Assembly (NCBI RefSeq): GCF_020166105.1
Contig: NZ_JAIUJY010000006.1
Location: 1-64,000, forward strand
Direction: 5' to 3'
Source of the DNA: Blastococcus sp. LR1
Lineage (GTDB): Bacteria; Actinomycetota; Actinomycetes; Mycobacteriales; Geodermatophilaceae
DNA: 64,000 nucleotides
In this document: positions 28,103-38,544 of the stretch, one piece after another
How positions within the stretch are numbered: position 1 is the stretch's first letter
Layout of the letters: each line of letters begins with the position of its first letter
Notes under the pieces: generated by a model
What the model was told of the DNA's origin: nothing
Database searches by the model: none
The model's input: the letters and a program-made list of their open reading frames with translations, nothing else
Program-made: the position numbers and the translations under genes

Positions 28103-28789
28103 GTGGACGACCGTCCCTCGAACCGTCGGCGCGCCTCCGGAAGCTTCGGGGGCGGCCGGCGGAAGCGGCCATCCGGTAGCGACGATTCCCTGACCCCGGA
28201 CGTCGCTACCGGACCCATCGAGGACCCCGAGTCGGTGGCCCGCGGGCTGTGCCTGCGGGCCCTGACCGGGACGCCGAAGACGCGCCAGCAGCTCGCCGAC
28301 CTGCTGGAGAGCCGCGACATCCCCGAGGACGCCGCCACCACCGTCCTCGACCGCTTCACCGAGGTCGGCCTCATCGACGACGCGGCCTTTGCCCGGGCCT
28401 GGGTGAACAGCCGCCAGGCCGGCCGGGGGCTGGCCCGCAGGGCGCTCTCCCAGGAGCTGAGGGCGAAGGGGGTCGACCCGGACGTCGCCGCCGAGGCGGT
28501 GGAGCTCGTCGACGACGAGGACGAGCGGGCAGCGGCCCGCCGGCTCGTCGAGCGCCGCGCCGGGTCCATGAGCCGGCTGGACCGCGCGACCGCCACACGG
28601 CGCCTGATGGGCATGCTCGCGCGCAAGGGCTACAACGGCGGTCTCGCGGCAGCCGTCATCCGCGAGGTGCTCGACGGTGCCCTGCACGAGATGGACACGC
28701 ACGAGATGGACACGCACGAGATGGACACGCACGAGATGGACACGCACGAGATGGACACGGAGTTCGACGAGGAGAACGCGCTTTCCTGA
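28103..28789 (+). CDS. recX: Regulatory protein RecX with a repeat tail
   Basis: A 228-aa RecX, which modulates RecA filaments. After a basic N-terminus (about 1-45), the RecX tandem three-helix units appear: ARGLCLRALTGTPKTRQQLADLLESRDIP, VLDRFTEVGLIDDAAFARAWVNSR and LARRALSQELRAKGVD. The last ~35 residues are unusual: five copies of the pentapeptide HEMDT from a 15-bp tandem repeat, then an acidic end. GTG start 7 bp after recA. Confidence 0.93.
   Translation: MDDRPSNRRRASGSFGGGRRKRPSGSDDSLTPDVATGPIEDPESVARGLCLRALTGTPKTRQQLADLLESRDIPEDAATTVLDRFTEVGLIDDAAFARAWVNSRQAGRGLARRALSQELRAKGVDPDVAAEAVELVDDEDERAAARRLVERRAGSMSRLDRATATRRLMGMLARKGYNGGLAAAVIREVLDGALHEMDTHEMDTHEMDTHEMDTHEMDTEFDEENALS
28685..28759 (+). 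repeat. 15-bp minisatellite, five perfect copies, in the recX tail
   Basis: CACGAGATGGACACG is repeated five times without mismatch, in frame, encoding (HEMDT)5 near the RecX C-terminus. Because the unit is a multiple of three, gain or loss of copies would change protein length without frameshift. Confidence 0.97.
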
Positions 28790-28843
28790 ATCGGGCAGGT
28801 CAGCTTCGCTCACCACCTCCCGGCGACTGGCTCGGGGATGCGG

Positions 28844-29317
28844 TCAGGCGTCGGCGGCCCAGGCCGCGACGTCCACGGCCAGTCCGTCCGGGGCGTCCGG
28901 GTCGGGAATGACCCACGCGGTGTCGCGGGGCTGTCCGGCCCGGAGCCAGGCGCAGATCTGCGTCTCGAAAGCCCGGGGGTCCTGCGTGCCCGGCTGCCGG
29001 GGCTCGCCGACGAAGGTCAGGTCGGTCTCGGCTGCGTCGACGTGGCGGAGCACCACGCGGCACCGGGAACGGCGGTGGCGGGCCGGGGGGACCGCCTCGC
29101 GCACGACGGCGTTCCGGGCACCCGCGGCCGTGGCGAAGGCCGGGGCGGCGGCGCGGAGCCGGGCCACGAACGCCTGCCCGGCGTCGTTGGTGGCATTGGC
29201 GCGCGGCGGGGTGCTGGGGCTCGTCGGCTCCCGTGCGATGCGCACGGAGACCTGCGCAGCTGCGCGCCGGGGGACCGGCGGCAGGATGCGGCGCCCGGCC
29301 GTGTGCGTCGTCTCCAT
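28844..29317 (-). CDS. Hypothetical protein
   Basis: A 157-aa protein from the ATG at 29317 (METTHTAGRRILPP). The N-terminal half is basic and Ala/Arg-rich; the C-terminal half is more ordered, with FETQICAWLRAGQPRDTAWVIPDPDAPDGLAVDVAAWAADA, and codon use is typical of local genes. No membrane segment or recognised domain. It lies between recX and the glutamate transporter, both of which it opposes or follows without coupling. Confidence 0.6.
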   Translation of the reverse strand: METTHTAGRRILPPVPRRAAAQVSVRIAREPTSPSTPPRANATNDAGQAFVARLRAAAPAFATAAGARNAVVREAVPPARHRRSRCRVVLRHVDAAETDLTFVGEPRQPGTQDPRAFETQICAWLRAGQPRDTAWVIPDPDAPDGLAVDVAAWAADA

Positions 29318-29442
29318 CGTGAGGAGCAGTCTCACCAGCGTCGTTGCGCTTGCCCGACCGGCGCGCCCGGATGGGACGACTGAGTCGGAGGGGGCCGAGC
29401 ACCGAGCCAGGCCGGGGTTCCGGCCTGGCGCGGTCGGGAAGA

Positions 29443-30339
29443 TCAGGCGCCGGCGGTCGGGGCCGCTTCTTGCTCGACGGTGGCCGCCGCCGAACGTCCC
29501 CGTCCGGACTGCCGCTTCTCGATGTACTGCGCGAGGCGACCGAGCAGGTAGTTGATCGCGATGTAGAGCAATGCGATGACGACGAAGGTCTGGATCGGGT
29601 TGTCCAGGTTCCTGCGGATGCTCTCGCCCTGGCTCAGCAGCTCGTCGTAGTTGGCGATGAAGGTGACCAGCGAGGTGTCCTTGAGGACGACGATGAGCTG
29701 GCTGATGATCGCCGGGAGCATCGTGCGGAACGCCTGCGGCAGCAGCACGAGGCGCATCGTCTGTCCCGAGGTCAGCCCGGTAGCGAGCGCGGCCTCCCGC
29801 TGGCCCTTCGGCAGCGAGGCCACGCCGGCGCGCACGATCTCGGCGAAGATCACCATGTTGTAGGCGGTCAGGCCGATGACCAGGCCCCACAGCACCTGCC
29901 CGCCGGGCAGCCCGCGCAGGTCGACGCCGACATCGGGCAGCACGCGCACGGCGATGAAGACGAGCACGACCACGGGCAGCCCGCGGAGGATCTCGATGAG
30001 GCCGATCAGCGGGATGCGACCGATCCGGCCGACGGAGAGCCGGGCCACCGCGATGAGCGTGCCGAGGACGATCGACAGCACCATGGCCAGGATCGCGGCG
30101 CGGACCGTGTTGACCACGCCTTCGCCGATCAGCCGCCAGACGGCGTCGAAGGTCTCGTTGCCCGGGTCGATGAGCGGGCCCCACTTCTCCATGGAGAACT
30201 GGTCGCGCTCGGCCAGCCGCTGCACGACCACGTAGGCCAGGCCGAGGAGGAGCAGGACCGCGACGGCGGTGCCGATGCGGGTGCGGCGCCGGGCGCGAGG
30301 GCCCTGGGCGTCGTAGAGGACTGTCTCCTGCTGGCTCAT
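29443..30339 (-). CDS. gluD: Amino-acid (glutamate-type) ABC transporter permease
   Basis: A 298-aa HisM-type permease with about five to six membrane helices; the EAA loop that contacts the ATPase is EAALATGLTSGQTMRLVLLPQAFRTMLPAIISQ. A first helix near residue 25 is followed by a periplasmic stretch before the core (GVVNTVRAAILAMVLSIVLGTLIAVARLS). It overlaps the preceding permease gene by 4 bp. Gene order binding protein-permease-permease matches gluBCD. Confidence 0.9.
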   Translation of the reverse strand: MSQQETVLYDAQGPRARRRTRIGTAVAVLLLLGLAYVVVQRLAERDQFSMEKWGPLIDPGNETFDAVWRLIGEGVVNTVRAAILAMVLSIVLGTLIAVARLSVGRIGRIPLIGLIEILRGLPVVVLVFIAVRVLPDVGVDLRGLPGGQVLWGLVIGLTAYNMVIFAEIVRAGVASLPKGQREAALATGLTSGQTMRLVLLPQAFRTMLPAIISQLIVVLKDTSLVTFIANYDELLSQGESIRRNLDNPIQTFVVIALLYIAINYLLGRLAQYIEKRQSGRGRSAAATVEQEAAPTAGA

Positions 30340-30989
30340 CGGGCGATCGCCACCCTTCGCTCGAGAACCTGCAACAGCGCTCCGGCGGGGAGGGTGATGC
30401 AGAGGAAGCCGACGGCGACGCCGATTCCGAAGATGGTGAGGGCCGGGTAGCCCTGCGCGCTGGTCAGCCCCAGGCCGGTGCTCCACAGATCGCCGCCCAC
30501 GCCGAACGCGCCCACGACGGCGGAGTTCTTGAACATGGCGATCAGCACGCTGCCCAGCGGCGGCACCACGGTGCGCAGCGCCTGCGGCAGCACGACGAAC
30601 CGCAGCCCCTGGCTGAAGTCGAGCCCGATCGAGCGGGCCGCTTCCGCCTGGCCGGCGGGCACGGAGTTGATGCCCGATCGCACCGCCTCGCAGACGAACG
30701 CCGACGTGTAGAGGACCAGGCCGAGGACGCCGAAGAAGAAGAACGAGTTGTTGATGCCGAGCTCGGGCAGCCCGAAGGCGCAGAAGAAGAGCACGACGGT
30801 CAGCGGCGTGTTCCGGAAGGTCGTCACCCAGAACGTGCCGAACGCCCGCAGCGGCGGGATGGGGGAGACCCGGCAGGCCGCGATGAGCACGCCCAGCGGA
30901 AGAGAGCCCGCGAGCGCCCAGAGGATGATCTTCAACGAGGTCAGGTAGCCGTCGACGAAGAGGTCGATGTTCTCGAGAACGTCACTCAT
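30336..30989 (-). CDS. gluC: Amino-acid (glutamate-type) ABC transporter permease
   Basis: A 217-aa polar amino acid permease with five hydrophobic helices and the EAA loop AEAARSIGLDFSQGLRFVVLPQALRTVVPPLGS. Opening GYLTSLKIILWALAGSLPLGVLIAACRVSPI is typical of HisQ/GluC. It partners the adjacent permease; the pair form the membrane channel of the importer. Confidence 0.9.
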   Translation of the reverse strand: MSDVLENIDLFVDGYLTSLKIILWALAGSLPLGVLIAACRVSPIPPLRAFGTFWVTTFRNTPLTVVLFFCAFGLPELGINNSFFFFGVLGLVLYTSAFVCEAVRSGINSVPAGQAEAARSIGLDFSQGLRFVVLPQALRTVVPPLGSVLIAMFKNSAVVGAFGVGGDLWSTGLGLTSAQGYPALTIFGIGVAVGFLCITLPAGALLQVLERRVAIAR

Positions 30990-31033
30990 GGGCCCTCCTT
31001 CGGCGCCGGAGTTCGGGAATGCAGGACGAGACC

Positions 31034-31069
31034 CCGCGACCGGCCGGCGCGCAGGCCGGCCGGTCGCGG
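31034..31069 (-). terminator. Intercistronic hairpin between gluB and gluC
   Basis: 15-bp perfect stem (31034-31048 and 31055-31069) with a six-base loop, in the 101-bp gap between the binding-protein gene and the first permease. Such hairpins commonly stop or stabilise transcripts so that the binding protein exceeds the permeases. Confidence 0.7.
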
Positions 31070-31090
31070 AGTGCTCAGACGATCAGGTGA

Positions 31091-31978
31091 TCAGGCGCAG
31101 GCGGCGAACTCGGGGAGCTCGGGGGTCTCGGTGCCCTCGACCTCGCCCGCGGTGGACTCCCAGGCCTCGATGTAGGCGTCCTCGTTCTCCTGCAGCGTCT
31201 CGTGGATGAACTCGCAGAAGGCGACGTCGCCCTTCGTGATGCCGATGCCGTAGGGCTCCTCGGTGAACTGCTCGCCGACGAGCTTGAAGTCGCCGTCGGA
31301 CTCGGCCACGAAGCCGAGCAGGATGACGTTGTCGGTGGTGACGGCGTCGACCTGGCCGTTGCGCAGCGAGTCCGCGCACTGCGAGTACTCGTCGAACAGG
31401 GTCAGCTGGTCGGGGCTGGCCAGGTACGACTTGATCTGCTCGGCCGGGGTGGAGCCGGTCACGGAGCAGACCTTGGCGTCGGGGTTGGACTTGAGCGCGT
31501 CCGGACCGTCGATCGCGTCGTTGTCCGAGGAGACCATGATCTGCTGGCCGGCCACGTAGTACGGGCCGGCGAAGGAGATCCGCTCCTTGCGCTTGTCGTT
31601 GATCGTGTAGGTCGCGACGACCATGTCGACCTCGCCGCCCTCGATGTAGTCCTCGCGCACGGCGGACGGGGTCTCGACCCACTCGATGTCCTCGGGCGCG
31701 ATACCCATCGCGCCGGCGATGATCTTCGCGACCTCGACGTCGAAGCCCTCGACGTCGCCCTCGAGGTTCTCCAGGCCGAAGCCGGGCTGGTCGAACTTGG
31801 TGCCGATCTTCATGGTGCCGGCCTCGGAGATCTCGGCCATCGTCGTGCCGGCCTCGAACTCGGGGGCCTCGGCGACGGAGGGCTCCGCGGCGGTGTCGTC
31901 GGACCCGCCACCGCACGCGGCGGCGGTCAGGGCGACGACGGACAGGGTGGCCACCAGGGCAGTGCGCCGGAAGTTCAT
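31091..31978 (-). CDS. gluB: Glutamate-type ABC transporter substrate-binding lipoprotein
   Basis: A 295-aa extracellular lipoprotein. Signal peptide residues 1-21 end in the lipobox LTAAAC-G, so Cys22 is the lipidated residue. The periplasmic-binding-protein type 2 fold follows: MKIGTKFDQPGFG, DVEGFDVEVAKIIAGAMG, MVVATYTINDKRKERISFAGPYYVAGQ, typical of glutamate/glutamine binders. It is in an operon with the two permeases; the ATPase gene lies just upstream. Confidence 0.92.
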   Translation of the reverse strand: MNFRRTALVATLSVVALTAAACGGGSDDTAAEPSVAEAPEFEAGTTMAEISEAGTMKIGTKFDQPGFGLENLEGDVEGFDVEVAKIIAGAMGIAPEDIEWVETPSAVREDYIEGGEVDMVVATYTINDKRKERISFAGPYYVAGQQIMVSSDNDAIDGPDALKSNPDAKVCSVTGSTPAEQIKSYLASPDQLTLFDEYSQCADSLRNGQVDAVTTDNVILLGFVAESDGDFKLVGEQFTEEPYGIGITKGDVAFCEFIHETLQENEDAYIEAWESTAGEVEGTETPELPEFAACA

Positions 31979-32010
31979 GGGTCGGTCCTCTCGCAGGGTG
32001 GTTCGGGCGA

Positions 32011-32766
<756 letters not shown>

Positions 32767-32889
32767 TCCGAGGACACTAAAGGCGAGGTGTGCCGTATCC
32801 CGAACCGTGGGATCACGAAGGCGTAACGAACCCCCCATTATCCGATCGATCGGGTGCACCTCAGGGCGCGCCGTACCCTCGGGGGCGTC

Positions 32890-34365
32890 ATGGGAACCGA
32901 GCTGGAGGCACCCCCGCGCACCTACCGCGTGCGCACGTACGGGTGCCAGATGAACGTGCACGACTCCGAGCGCCTGTCCGGCCTGCTGGAGGCCGCCGGC
33001 TACACGGCGGCCGCCGAGGACGACGACGCCGATGTCGTCGTCCTCAACACCTGCGCGGTGCGGGAGAACGCCGACAACCGGCTCTACGGCAACCTCGGCC
33101 ACCTGCGGCCGGTGAAGGACGCCCGTCCCGGGATGCAGGTGGCGGTCGGCGGCTGCCTGGCGCAGAAGGACCGCGGCGAGATCGTGCGGCGCGCGCCCTG
33201 GGTCGACGTCGTCTTCGGCACCCACAACGTGGGGTCGCTGCCGGCGCTGCTCGAGCGCGCGCGGCACAACGCCGAGGCGCAGGTGGAGATCGTCGAGGCG
33301 CTCGAGGTCTTCCCGTCCACGCTGCCGGCCAAGCGGGACTCCGCCTACTCCGGCTGGGTGTCGATCAGCGTCGGCTGCAACAACACCTGCACGTTCTGCA
33401 TCGTCCCGGCGCTGCGCGGCAAGGAGAAGGACCGCCGTCCCGGCGACATCCTGGCCGAGGTGCAGGCGCTGGTCGACCAGGGCGTCCTCGAGGTGACCCT
33501 GCTCGGGCAGAACGTGAACGCCTACGGCGTCGAGTTCCGGGACCGCGGCGCCTTCGCGGACCTCCTCCGGGCGACGGGCCGGATCGAGGGCCTGGAGCGC
33601 GTCCGGTTCACCAGCCCGCACCCCCGCGAGTTCACCGACGACGTCATCGAGGCGATGGCCGAGACCCCCGCCGTCTGCCACCAGCTGCACATGCCGCTGC
33701 AGAGCGGGTCCGACGACGTGCTGCGCCGCATGCGCCGTGGCTACCGGCAGGACCGCTACCTCGGGATCATCGAGCGCGTCCGGGCCGCGATGCCCGACGC
33801 CGCGATCACCACCGACATCATCGTGGGCTTTCCCGGAGAGACCGAGGCGGACTTCGAGCAGACCCTCGAGGTCGTGCGGCAGGCCCGGTTCGCCAGCGCC
33901 TTCACCTTCCAGTACTCCAAGCGTCCCGGGACCCCGGCCGCCGAGATGGAGGACCAGCTGCCCAAGGAGGTCGTGCAGGAGCGCTACCTCCGGCTGACCG
34001 CGCTGCAGGAGCAGATCAGCTGGGAGGAGAACCGCGCGCAGGTCGGCCGCAGGGTCGAGCTGCTGGTCGCCGCGGGCGAGGGCAGCAAGGACGCCGCCAC
34101 CGGTCGGCTCTCGGGCCGCGCCCGGGACGGGCGCCTGGTCCACTTCACTGCTGCCGAGGGCGTTCGTCCCGGTGACGTCGTCGAGACGATCGTGACCGAT
34201 GCGAAGCCGCACTTCCTCGTGGCCGACGGAGCCCTGCTGTCGCATCGCCGCACGCGCGCCGGCGACGCCGCCGAGGCCGGCCTGAGGCCGACCACCCCCG
34301 GCGTCTCGCTGGGCATGCCGCGGATCGGGATCCCCGAACCACTTCCGGCGGTCACCGGCTGCTGA
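32890..34365 (+). CDS. miaB: tRNA-2-methylthio-N6-dimethylallyladenosine synthase MiaB
   Basis: A 491-aa radical-SAM methylthiotransferase acting on i6A37 of tRNA, the product of MiaA encoded 2.4 kb downstream. Cluster cysteines are in [32 protein letters not shown], and the radical-SAM triad is CNNTCTFC; a TRAM domain ends the protein. The ATG at 32890 preceded by a G-rich ribosome site fits the family's [13 protein letters not shown] opening. A strong terminator follows. Confidence 0.95.
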   Translation: MGTELEAPPRTYRVRTYGCQMNVHDSERLSGLLEAAGYTAAAEDDDADVVVLNTCAVRENADNRLYGNLGHLRPVKDARPGMQVAVGGCLAQKDRGEIVRRAPWVDVVFGTHNVGSLPALLERARHNAEAQVEIVEALEVFPSTLPAKRDSAYSGWVSISVGCNNTCTFCIVPALRGKEKDRRPGDILAEVQALVDQGVLEVTLLGQNVNAYGVEFRDRGAFADLLRATGRIEGLERVRFTSPHPREFTDDVIEAMAETPAVCHQLHMPLQSGSDDVLRRMRRGYRQDRYLGIIERVRAAMPDAAITTDIIVGFPGETEADFEQTLEVVRQARFASAFTFQYSKRPGTPAAEMEDQLPKEVVQERYLRLTALQEQISWEENRAQVGRRVELLVAAGEGSKDAATGRLSGRARDGRLVHFTAAEGVRPGDVVETIVTDAKPHFLVADGALLSHRRTRAGDAAEAGLRPTTPGVSLGMPRIGIPEPLPAVTGC

Positions 34366-34370
34366 ACGCG

Positions 34371-34406
34371 AGAAGGGCCCCCGTCCGGTCGGACGGGGGC
34401 CCTTCT
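34371..34406. terminator. Strong terminator between miaB and the DUF349 gene
   Basis: Perfect 16-bp inverted repeat (34371-34386 and 34391-34406) with loop GGTC, 5 bases after the miaB stop and 11 bases before the convergent DUF349 stop, so it can serve both strands. Confidence 0.92.
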
Positions 34407-34417
34407 GCTGTCGCCGA

Positions 34418-35959
34418 TTACCGGCGGGCGGACTTCTCCGCCTCGGCGAGCCACTCCTGGCGGGTGGCCAGGTTGGCCTTGGCCTCGCCGATCCGCCGCT
34501 CGTCGCCGGAGGCCTCGGCCTTGGCCAGCTGCTCCTCGGCCTTGGTGACCGCGGCGCGCATGGAGGTGACCATCGGGTTCTCCGGAGCGGTGCGGACCCG
34601 GCCGACGTCGGCGGCCCCGCGGACCTTCTCCTCGACGGCCTGCATGCGGTCCTCGAGCTGGCGCATCACGCCGCGCGGCACATGGCCGATGGCGTCGTAG
34701 CGCTCCTGGATCTTGCGCAGGGCGTTCTGGGCGCCGCGGAGGTCCTTCGACGGGTCCAGCTTCTCGGCCTCGGCGAGGAGCTCCTCCTTGGCCTGCTGGT
34801 TGGCGCTCTCCTCGGCGTTGCGCGCCTTGTCCTGCTCGGAGCGGGCGCTGAAGAAGACGTCCTGGGCGGCCCGGAACTCCTTCCACAGGTCGTCGTCGGT
34901 GTCCCGGCCGGTGCGGGGGACCGCCTTCCAGCGGTCCATGAGCGAGCGCATCGCCGCGCTGGTGGCGCCCCAGTCGGTCGAGGTGGCGAGCCGCTGCGCC
35001 TCCTTGATGAGCTCCTGCTTGGCGGCGCGGGTCTCACCGCGCTGGGCGTCCAGCTGCGCGAAGTGGGTGCCACGGCGGCGGCCGAAGGCGTCGCGGGCGG
35101 CGGCGAACCGGGTCCACAGCGCCTCGTCGGTCTTCCGGTCGATGCCGCGGATCGTCTTCCACTCCTCGACGATCGCCTTGAGCCGTTCGCCGGCGGCCTT
35201 CCAGGCCGTCGACTCCGCGGCGATCTGCTCCGCCTCGGCGGCCAGCGCCTCCTTGCGCGCGATCTGCGCGGCACGGGCGGCGGCCTTCTCGGCCCGGAAC
35301 TCCGCGGTGGCCGACTCGGCGGTGTCGACCATGGCGCGGGCCCGGGCGGCGAGGCCGTCGAGGTCGCCGACGGCGGCGGCGGTCGGGATCGACTCGGCCA
35401 GCTGCTGCGCCTTGTTCTTGATCTCGCCCGGGTTGCCGGTGTGCGCCTTGAGCCGGGCCTCCAGCAGCGACACCTCGGTGGCGATGTCGTCGTAGCGGCG
35501 GCCGTAGTGGGCCAGGCCCGCCTCGGCGTCGCCGGCCTGCCACGAGCCCACGGCGCGCTCGCCCTCGGCGGTGCGCACGTAGACGGTGCCCTCGTCGTCG
35601 ACCCGGCCCCAGAGCGAGGGGTCGGTGACGACGGCCTCGACCGGCGGCGCCGCCGGAGCGGGCGTCGCAGCCGCGGCCGGTGCGGGCGCCTTCGGGCGGG
35701 GACCCGGTCCGGGCCCCGGCGTGGGGACCGGGCGGGCCGGTGCCGGGGTCGGCTCCGGAGTGCTCTCCGGAGCGCTGTCCGTGGGGTCGGCGAGGGCGGC
35801 GTCCGCGGGGGTCGGCGCCTCCGGGGTCCCGGCCGCGGGGGTCACCGCGTCCGAGCTTCCGGTCTCGTGCGCCGCCTCGGGGGCGGTCGTCTCGGGGGTC
35901 TCCGCAATCGGCGGAGCGTCCTGCTGCACCTCGTCACCGAGGTTGTCCGTGCTCGACAC
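34418..35959 (-). CDS. DUF349 domain-containing protein
   Basis: A 513-aa protein with a Pro/Ala/Glu-rich disordered N-terminus (about 1-115) and a long helical C-terminal part made of several DUF349 repeats, each with the W-K-x3-R type core ([57 protein letters not shown]). The biochemical role is unknown. Heptad-like charge patterns suggest coiled coils. The GTG at 35959 is chosen; the neighbouring dioxygenase-like gene starts divergently 40 bp away. Confidence 0.88.
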   Translation of the reverse strand: MSSTDNLGDEVQQDAPPIAETPETTAPEAAHETGSSDAVTPAAGTPEAPTPADAALADPTDSAPESTPEPTPAPARPVPTPGPGPGPRPKAPAPAAAATPAPAAPPVEAVVTDPSLWGRVDDEGTVYVRTAEGERAVGSWQAGDAEAGLAHYGRRYDDIATEVSLLEARLKAHTGNPGEIKNKAQQLAESIPTAAAVGDLDGLAARARAMVDTAESATAEFRAEKAAARAAQIARKEALAAEAEQIAAESTAWKAAGERLKAIVEEWKTIRGIDRKTDEALWTRFAAARDAFGRRRGTHFAQLDAQRGETRAAKQELIKEAQRLATSTDWGATSAAMRSLMDRWKAVPRTGRDTDDDLWKEFRAAQDVFFSARSEQDKARNAEESANQQAKEELLAEAEKLDPSKDLRGAQNALRKIQERYDAIGHVPRGVMRQLEDRMQAVEEKVRGAADVGRVRTAPENPMVTSMRAAVTKAEEQLAKAEASGDERRIGEAKANLATRQEWLAEAEKSARR

Positions 35960-35999
35960 GTTCGGCAGTGTCCCACGTCGCATCGGCGACACTGCTGCG

Positions 36000-36725
36000 G
36001 TGACCTCTACTCCCGGCGACCGGGCCGCCCGGAAAGTCGTGCCGTCGGCCGTCGTCGCCTTCTGCCCGTGCCCTCCGCTGCTGCTCCCGGCGGTGGAGGG
36101 GCGCGCGGCGAGCGAGACGGTGGCGCTGCGGTCGGCCTGCGCCGACGCCGTGACCGGCCTGCTCGAGGCCGCGCCGGAGGTGGTGGTCGTCGTCGGCGAC
36201 GGTCCGGCTCCTGGGGAGCGGTTCGGTGCCGGCGATATGGGCGACCTGCGGGGCTTCGGCGTCGACGTCGAGCTGCCGTTCGACGGCCGGGTGCGGCCGG
36301 GCGGTTCCCGGCTGCCGATGGCGCACACCGTCGGGGCCTGGCTGCTGGACCAGGCCTCGTTCCCCGGCATCCGCGTGGGCGTGGGGCCCGACGACCTGGC
36401 GCAGCTCCTGCGCGACCTGCCCGCGCCGGTGGGGGTCCTGGCCATGGGGGACGGGTCGGCGCGGCGGACCCTGAAGGCGCCGGGCTACCTCGACGAGGCG
36501 GCGGGCCCGTTCGACGCCGCGGTCGCCACCGCCCTGGCCGACGGGAACGCGGCAGCCCTGGCGGCGCTGGACCCCGCCGAGGGGGAGCGGCTGCTCGCGG
36601 CGGGGGTGCCCACCTGGCGGGCGGTCGGCGCGGCGTTCACCGGCCGGCACGTGACCGCGCGGATGCACCACGACGCGGCTCCGTTCGGGGTCGGCTACCT
36701 GGTGGCCGACTGGGTGGTGTCGTGA
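36000..36725 (+). CDS. Class III extradiol dioxygenase-like protein (actinobacterial miaA neighbour)
   Basis: A 241-aa protein of the family annotated as extradiol-dioxygenase subunit-B-like, conserved before miaA in actinobacteria (as in Mycobacterium). Visible: the opening VVAFCPCPPLLLPAVEG, the central VVVVVGDGP strand, GVLAMGDGSARRTLKAPGYLDEAAGPFD, and a C-terminal HHDAAPFGVGYLVADW. The fold resembles LigB-type enzymes, but a real dioxygenase activity is unproven. The stop overlaps the miaA start. Confidence 0.85.
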   Translation: MTSTPGDRAARKVVPSAVVAFCPCPPLLLPAVEGRAASETVALRSACADAVTGLLEAAPEVVVVVGDGPAPGERFGAGDMGDLRGFGVDVELPFDGRVRPGGSRLPMAHTVGAWLLDQASFPGIRVGVGPDDLAQLLRDLPAPVGVLAMGDGSARRTLKAPGYLDEAAGPFDAAVATALADGNAAALAALDPAEGERLLAAGVPTWRAVGAAFTGRHVTARMHHDAAPFGVGYLVADWVVS

Positions 36726-37657
36726 GCGTCCTCAAGCCGGGGATGCCGCCGGTCGTCGCCGTCGTCGGCCCGACCGCCACGGGGAAGACGGCGCTGGCCG
36801 TCGCGCTCGCCCAGCAGCTCGGCGGCGAGGTGGTCAACGCCGACTCGATGCAGCTCTACCGCGGGATGGACATCGGCACCGCGAAGCCCGACGAGGCCGA
36901 ACGCGGTGGGGTGCCGCACCACCTGCTCGACCTGTGGGACGTCCGCGAGCCGGCGTCGGTCGCCGAGTACCGGCTGCGCGCCCGGGCCGAGATCGACCGG
37001 CTGCGCGCGTCCGGGCGGATCCCGTTCCTGGTCGGGGGCTCCGGGTTGTACGTGCGGGCGGTGCTCGACGAGCTCGATTTCCCCGGCACCGATCCGGCGG
37101 TCCGGGCGCGGCTGGAGACCGAGCTGGCCGACGTCGGCTCCGCGGAGCTGCACGCCCGGCTGGCCCGCCTGGACCCGGCGGCCGGTGCGGCCGTGCTGCC
37201 CGCCAACGGACGGCGGATCGTGCGCGCGCTGGAGGTCATCGAGCTGACGGGTGGGCCGTTCCTCGCCGAGCTGCCGGAGCCGCGCCCGCACTACCCGGCG
37301 GTGACCATTGGCCTGGACCGTGAGCCGGCGGAGCTCGACGACCGGGTGGCGCTGCGCGTCGACCGGATGTGGGCGGCCGGCTTCGTGGACGAGGTGACGG
37401 CGCTGGACGTTCGAGGACTGCGCGAGGGTCCGACGGCGTCCCGCGCCATCGGGTACGCGCAGGTGCTCGCCCAGTTCGACGGCACGCTGACCGCCGAGGA
37501 GGCGCGCGAGCGCACCGTCATCGCCACCCGCAGGTTCGTCCGCCGCCAGCGGTCCTGGTTCCGCCGGGACGCCGCGACGACGTGGCTGGACGCCGGGCGC
37601 ACCGACCTGGTCGCCGCGGCCGCCGCGGTGATCGCCGGCCGTACGATCGAGCAGTGA
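36722..37657 (+). CDS. miaA: tRNA dimethylallyltransferase MiaA
   Basis: A 311-aa enzyme that puts a dimethylallyl group on A37 of tRNAs reading U-starting codons. P-loop GPTATGKTALAVALAQ at about residues 16-31, DSMQLYRGMDIGTAKP, GGSGLYVRAVLD, and the C-terminal TRRFVRRQRSWFRRD. Start GTG overlaps the preceding stop (GTGTCGTGA), and its own stop overlaps the dapF start. Its product is the substrate for MiaB, also encoded here. Confidence 0.95.
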   Translation: MSVLKPGMPPVVAVVGPTATGKTALAVALAQQLGGEVVNADSMQLYRGMDIGTAKPDEAERGGVPHHLLDLWDVREPASVAEYRLRARAEIDRLRASGRIPFLVGGSGLYVRAVLDELDFPGTDPAVRARLETELADVGSAELHARLARLDPAAGAAVLPANGRRIVRALEVIELTGGPFLAELPEPRPHYPAVTIGLDREPAELDDRVALRVDRMWAAGFVDEVTALDVRGLREGPTASRAIGYAQVLAQFDGTLTAEEARERTVIATRRFVRRQRSWFRRDAATTWLDAGRTDLVAAAAAVIAGRTIEQ

Positions 37658-38526
37658 GCTCCTCGCCCCGAGTGCTGATCGGGCACGGCACCGAGAACGA
37701 CTTCGTGCTGCTGCCCGACCCCGACGGGACCGTCTGGCCGGAGGACCGGCTGGACGAGGCGCTGGTGCAGCGGCTGTGCGAGCGCCGCGCCGGCCTCGGA
37801 GGCGACGGCGTCCTGCGCCTGGTGCGCAGCGCGCACGTCCCGGACGCGCCGGCGGTGCTGGGGGCTGACCTGGACCGCTGCGAGTGGTTCATGGACCACC
37901 GCAACGCCGACGGCTCCTACGCCGAGATGTGCGGCAACGGCATCCGGCTGTTCCTGCACACGCTGATCAGCGAGGGCCTGGTCCCGCGCGACGGCTGCGA
38001 CGACGGTCTGCTCGTGGGCACCCGGGGCGGCCCACGCCGGGTCGGGACCGCGCCGGACGGCGGCTACTGGGTGGACATGGGCCCGGCCCGCGAGTTCGGC
38101 CGGGGGAGCGCCGAGCTCGACGGGCGGACCTTCGACGGCCTCGCCGTCTCGATGGGCAACCCGCACCTCGCGGCGATCACCGACGTCGACGTCGACACCC
38201 TGGACCTGACCGCAGCTCCGCGGTTCGACGCGCAGCTCTTCCCCGAGGGCGTCAACGTCGAGCTGGTCAACGTGCTGGAGCCCGGAGCCCACGTGCGACT
38301 GCGGGTCTTCGAGCGCGGGGTGGGGGAGACCCGCTCCTGCGGAACCGGCGCCTGCGCGGTGGCCTACGCCGCCCTGGTCGACGCCGGGCGGTCCGAGGGC
38401 ACCGTCGTCGTCGACGTGCCCGGGGGCCGGCTGTCGGTGCGGGTCGAACCGGGGACGACGGTGCTCACGGGCCCCGCCGTCCTGGTGTCGACCGGTCAGC
38501 TCTGCCCGGAGTGGCTCGCCGCCTGA
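37654..38526 (+). CDS. dapF: Diaminopimelate epimerase
   Basis: A 290-aa cofactor-independent epimerase converting LL- to meso-diaminopimelate for lysine and peptidoglycan. The two catalytic cysteines are in EMCGNGIRLF and RSCGTGACAVAY, and GHGTENDFVLL forms the N-terminal signature. The GTG at 37654 overlaps the miaA stop. This completes a miaA-dapF operon typical of actinobacteria. Confidence 0.95.
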   Translation: MSSSPRVLIGHGTENDFVLLPDPDGTVWPEDRLDEALVQRLCERRAGLGGDGVLRLVRSAHVPDAPAVLGADLDRCEWFMDHRNADGSYAEMCGNGIRLFLHTLISEGLVPRDGCDDGLLVGTRGGPRRVGTAPDGGYWVDMGPAREFGRGSAELDGRTFDGLAVSMGNPHLAAITDVDVDTLDLTAAPRFDAQLFPEGVNVELVNVLEPGAHVRLRVFERGVGETRSCGTGACAVAYAALVDAGRSEGTVVVDVPGGRLSVRVEPGTTVLTGPAVLVSTGQLCPEWLAA

Positions 38527-38544
38527 GTTCGGCGCGGGCTGGGC

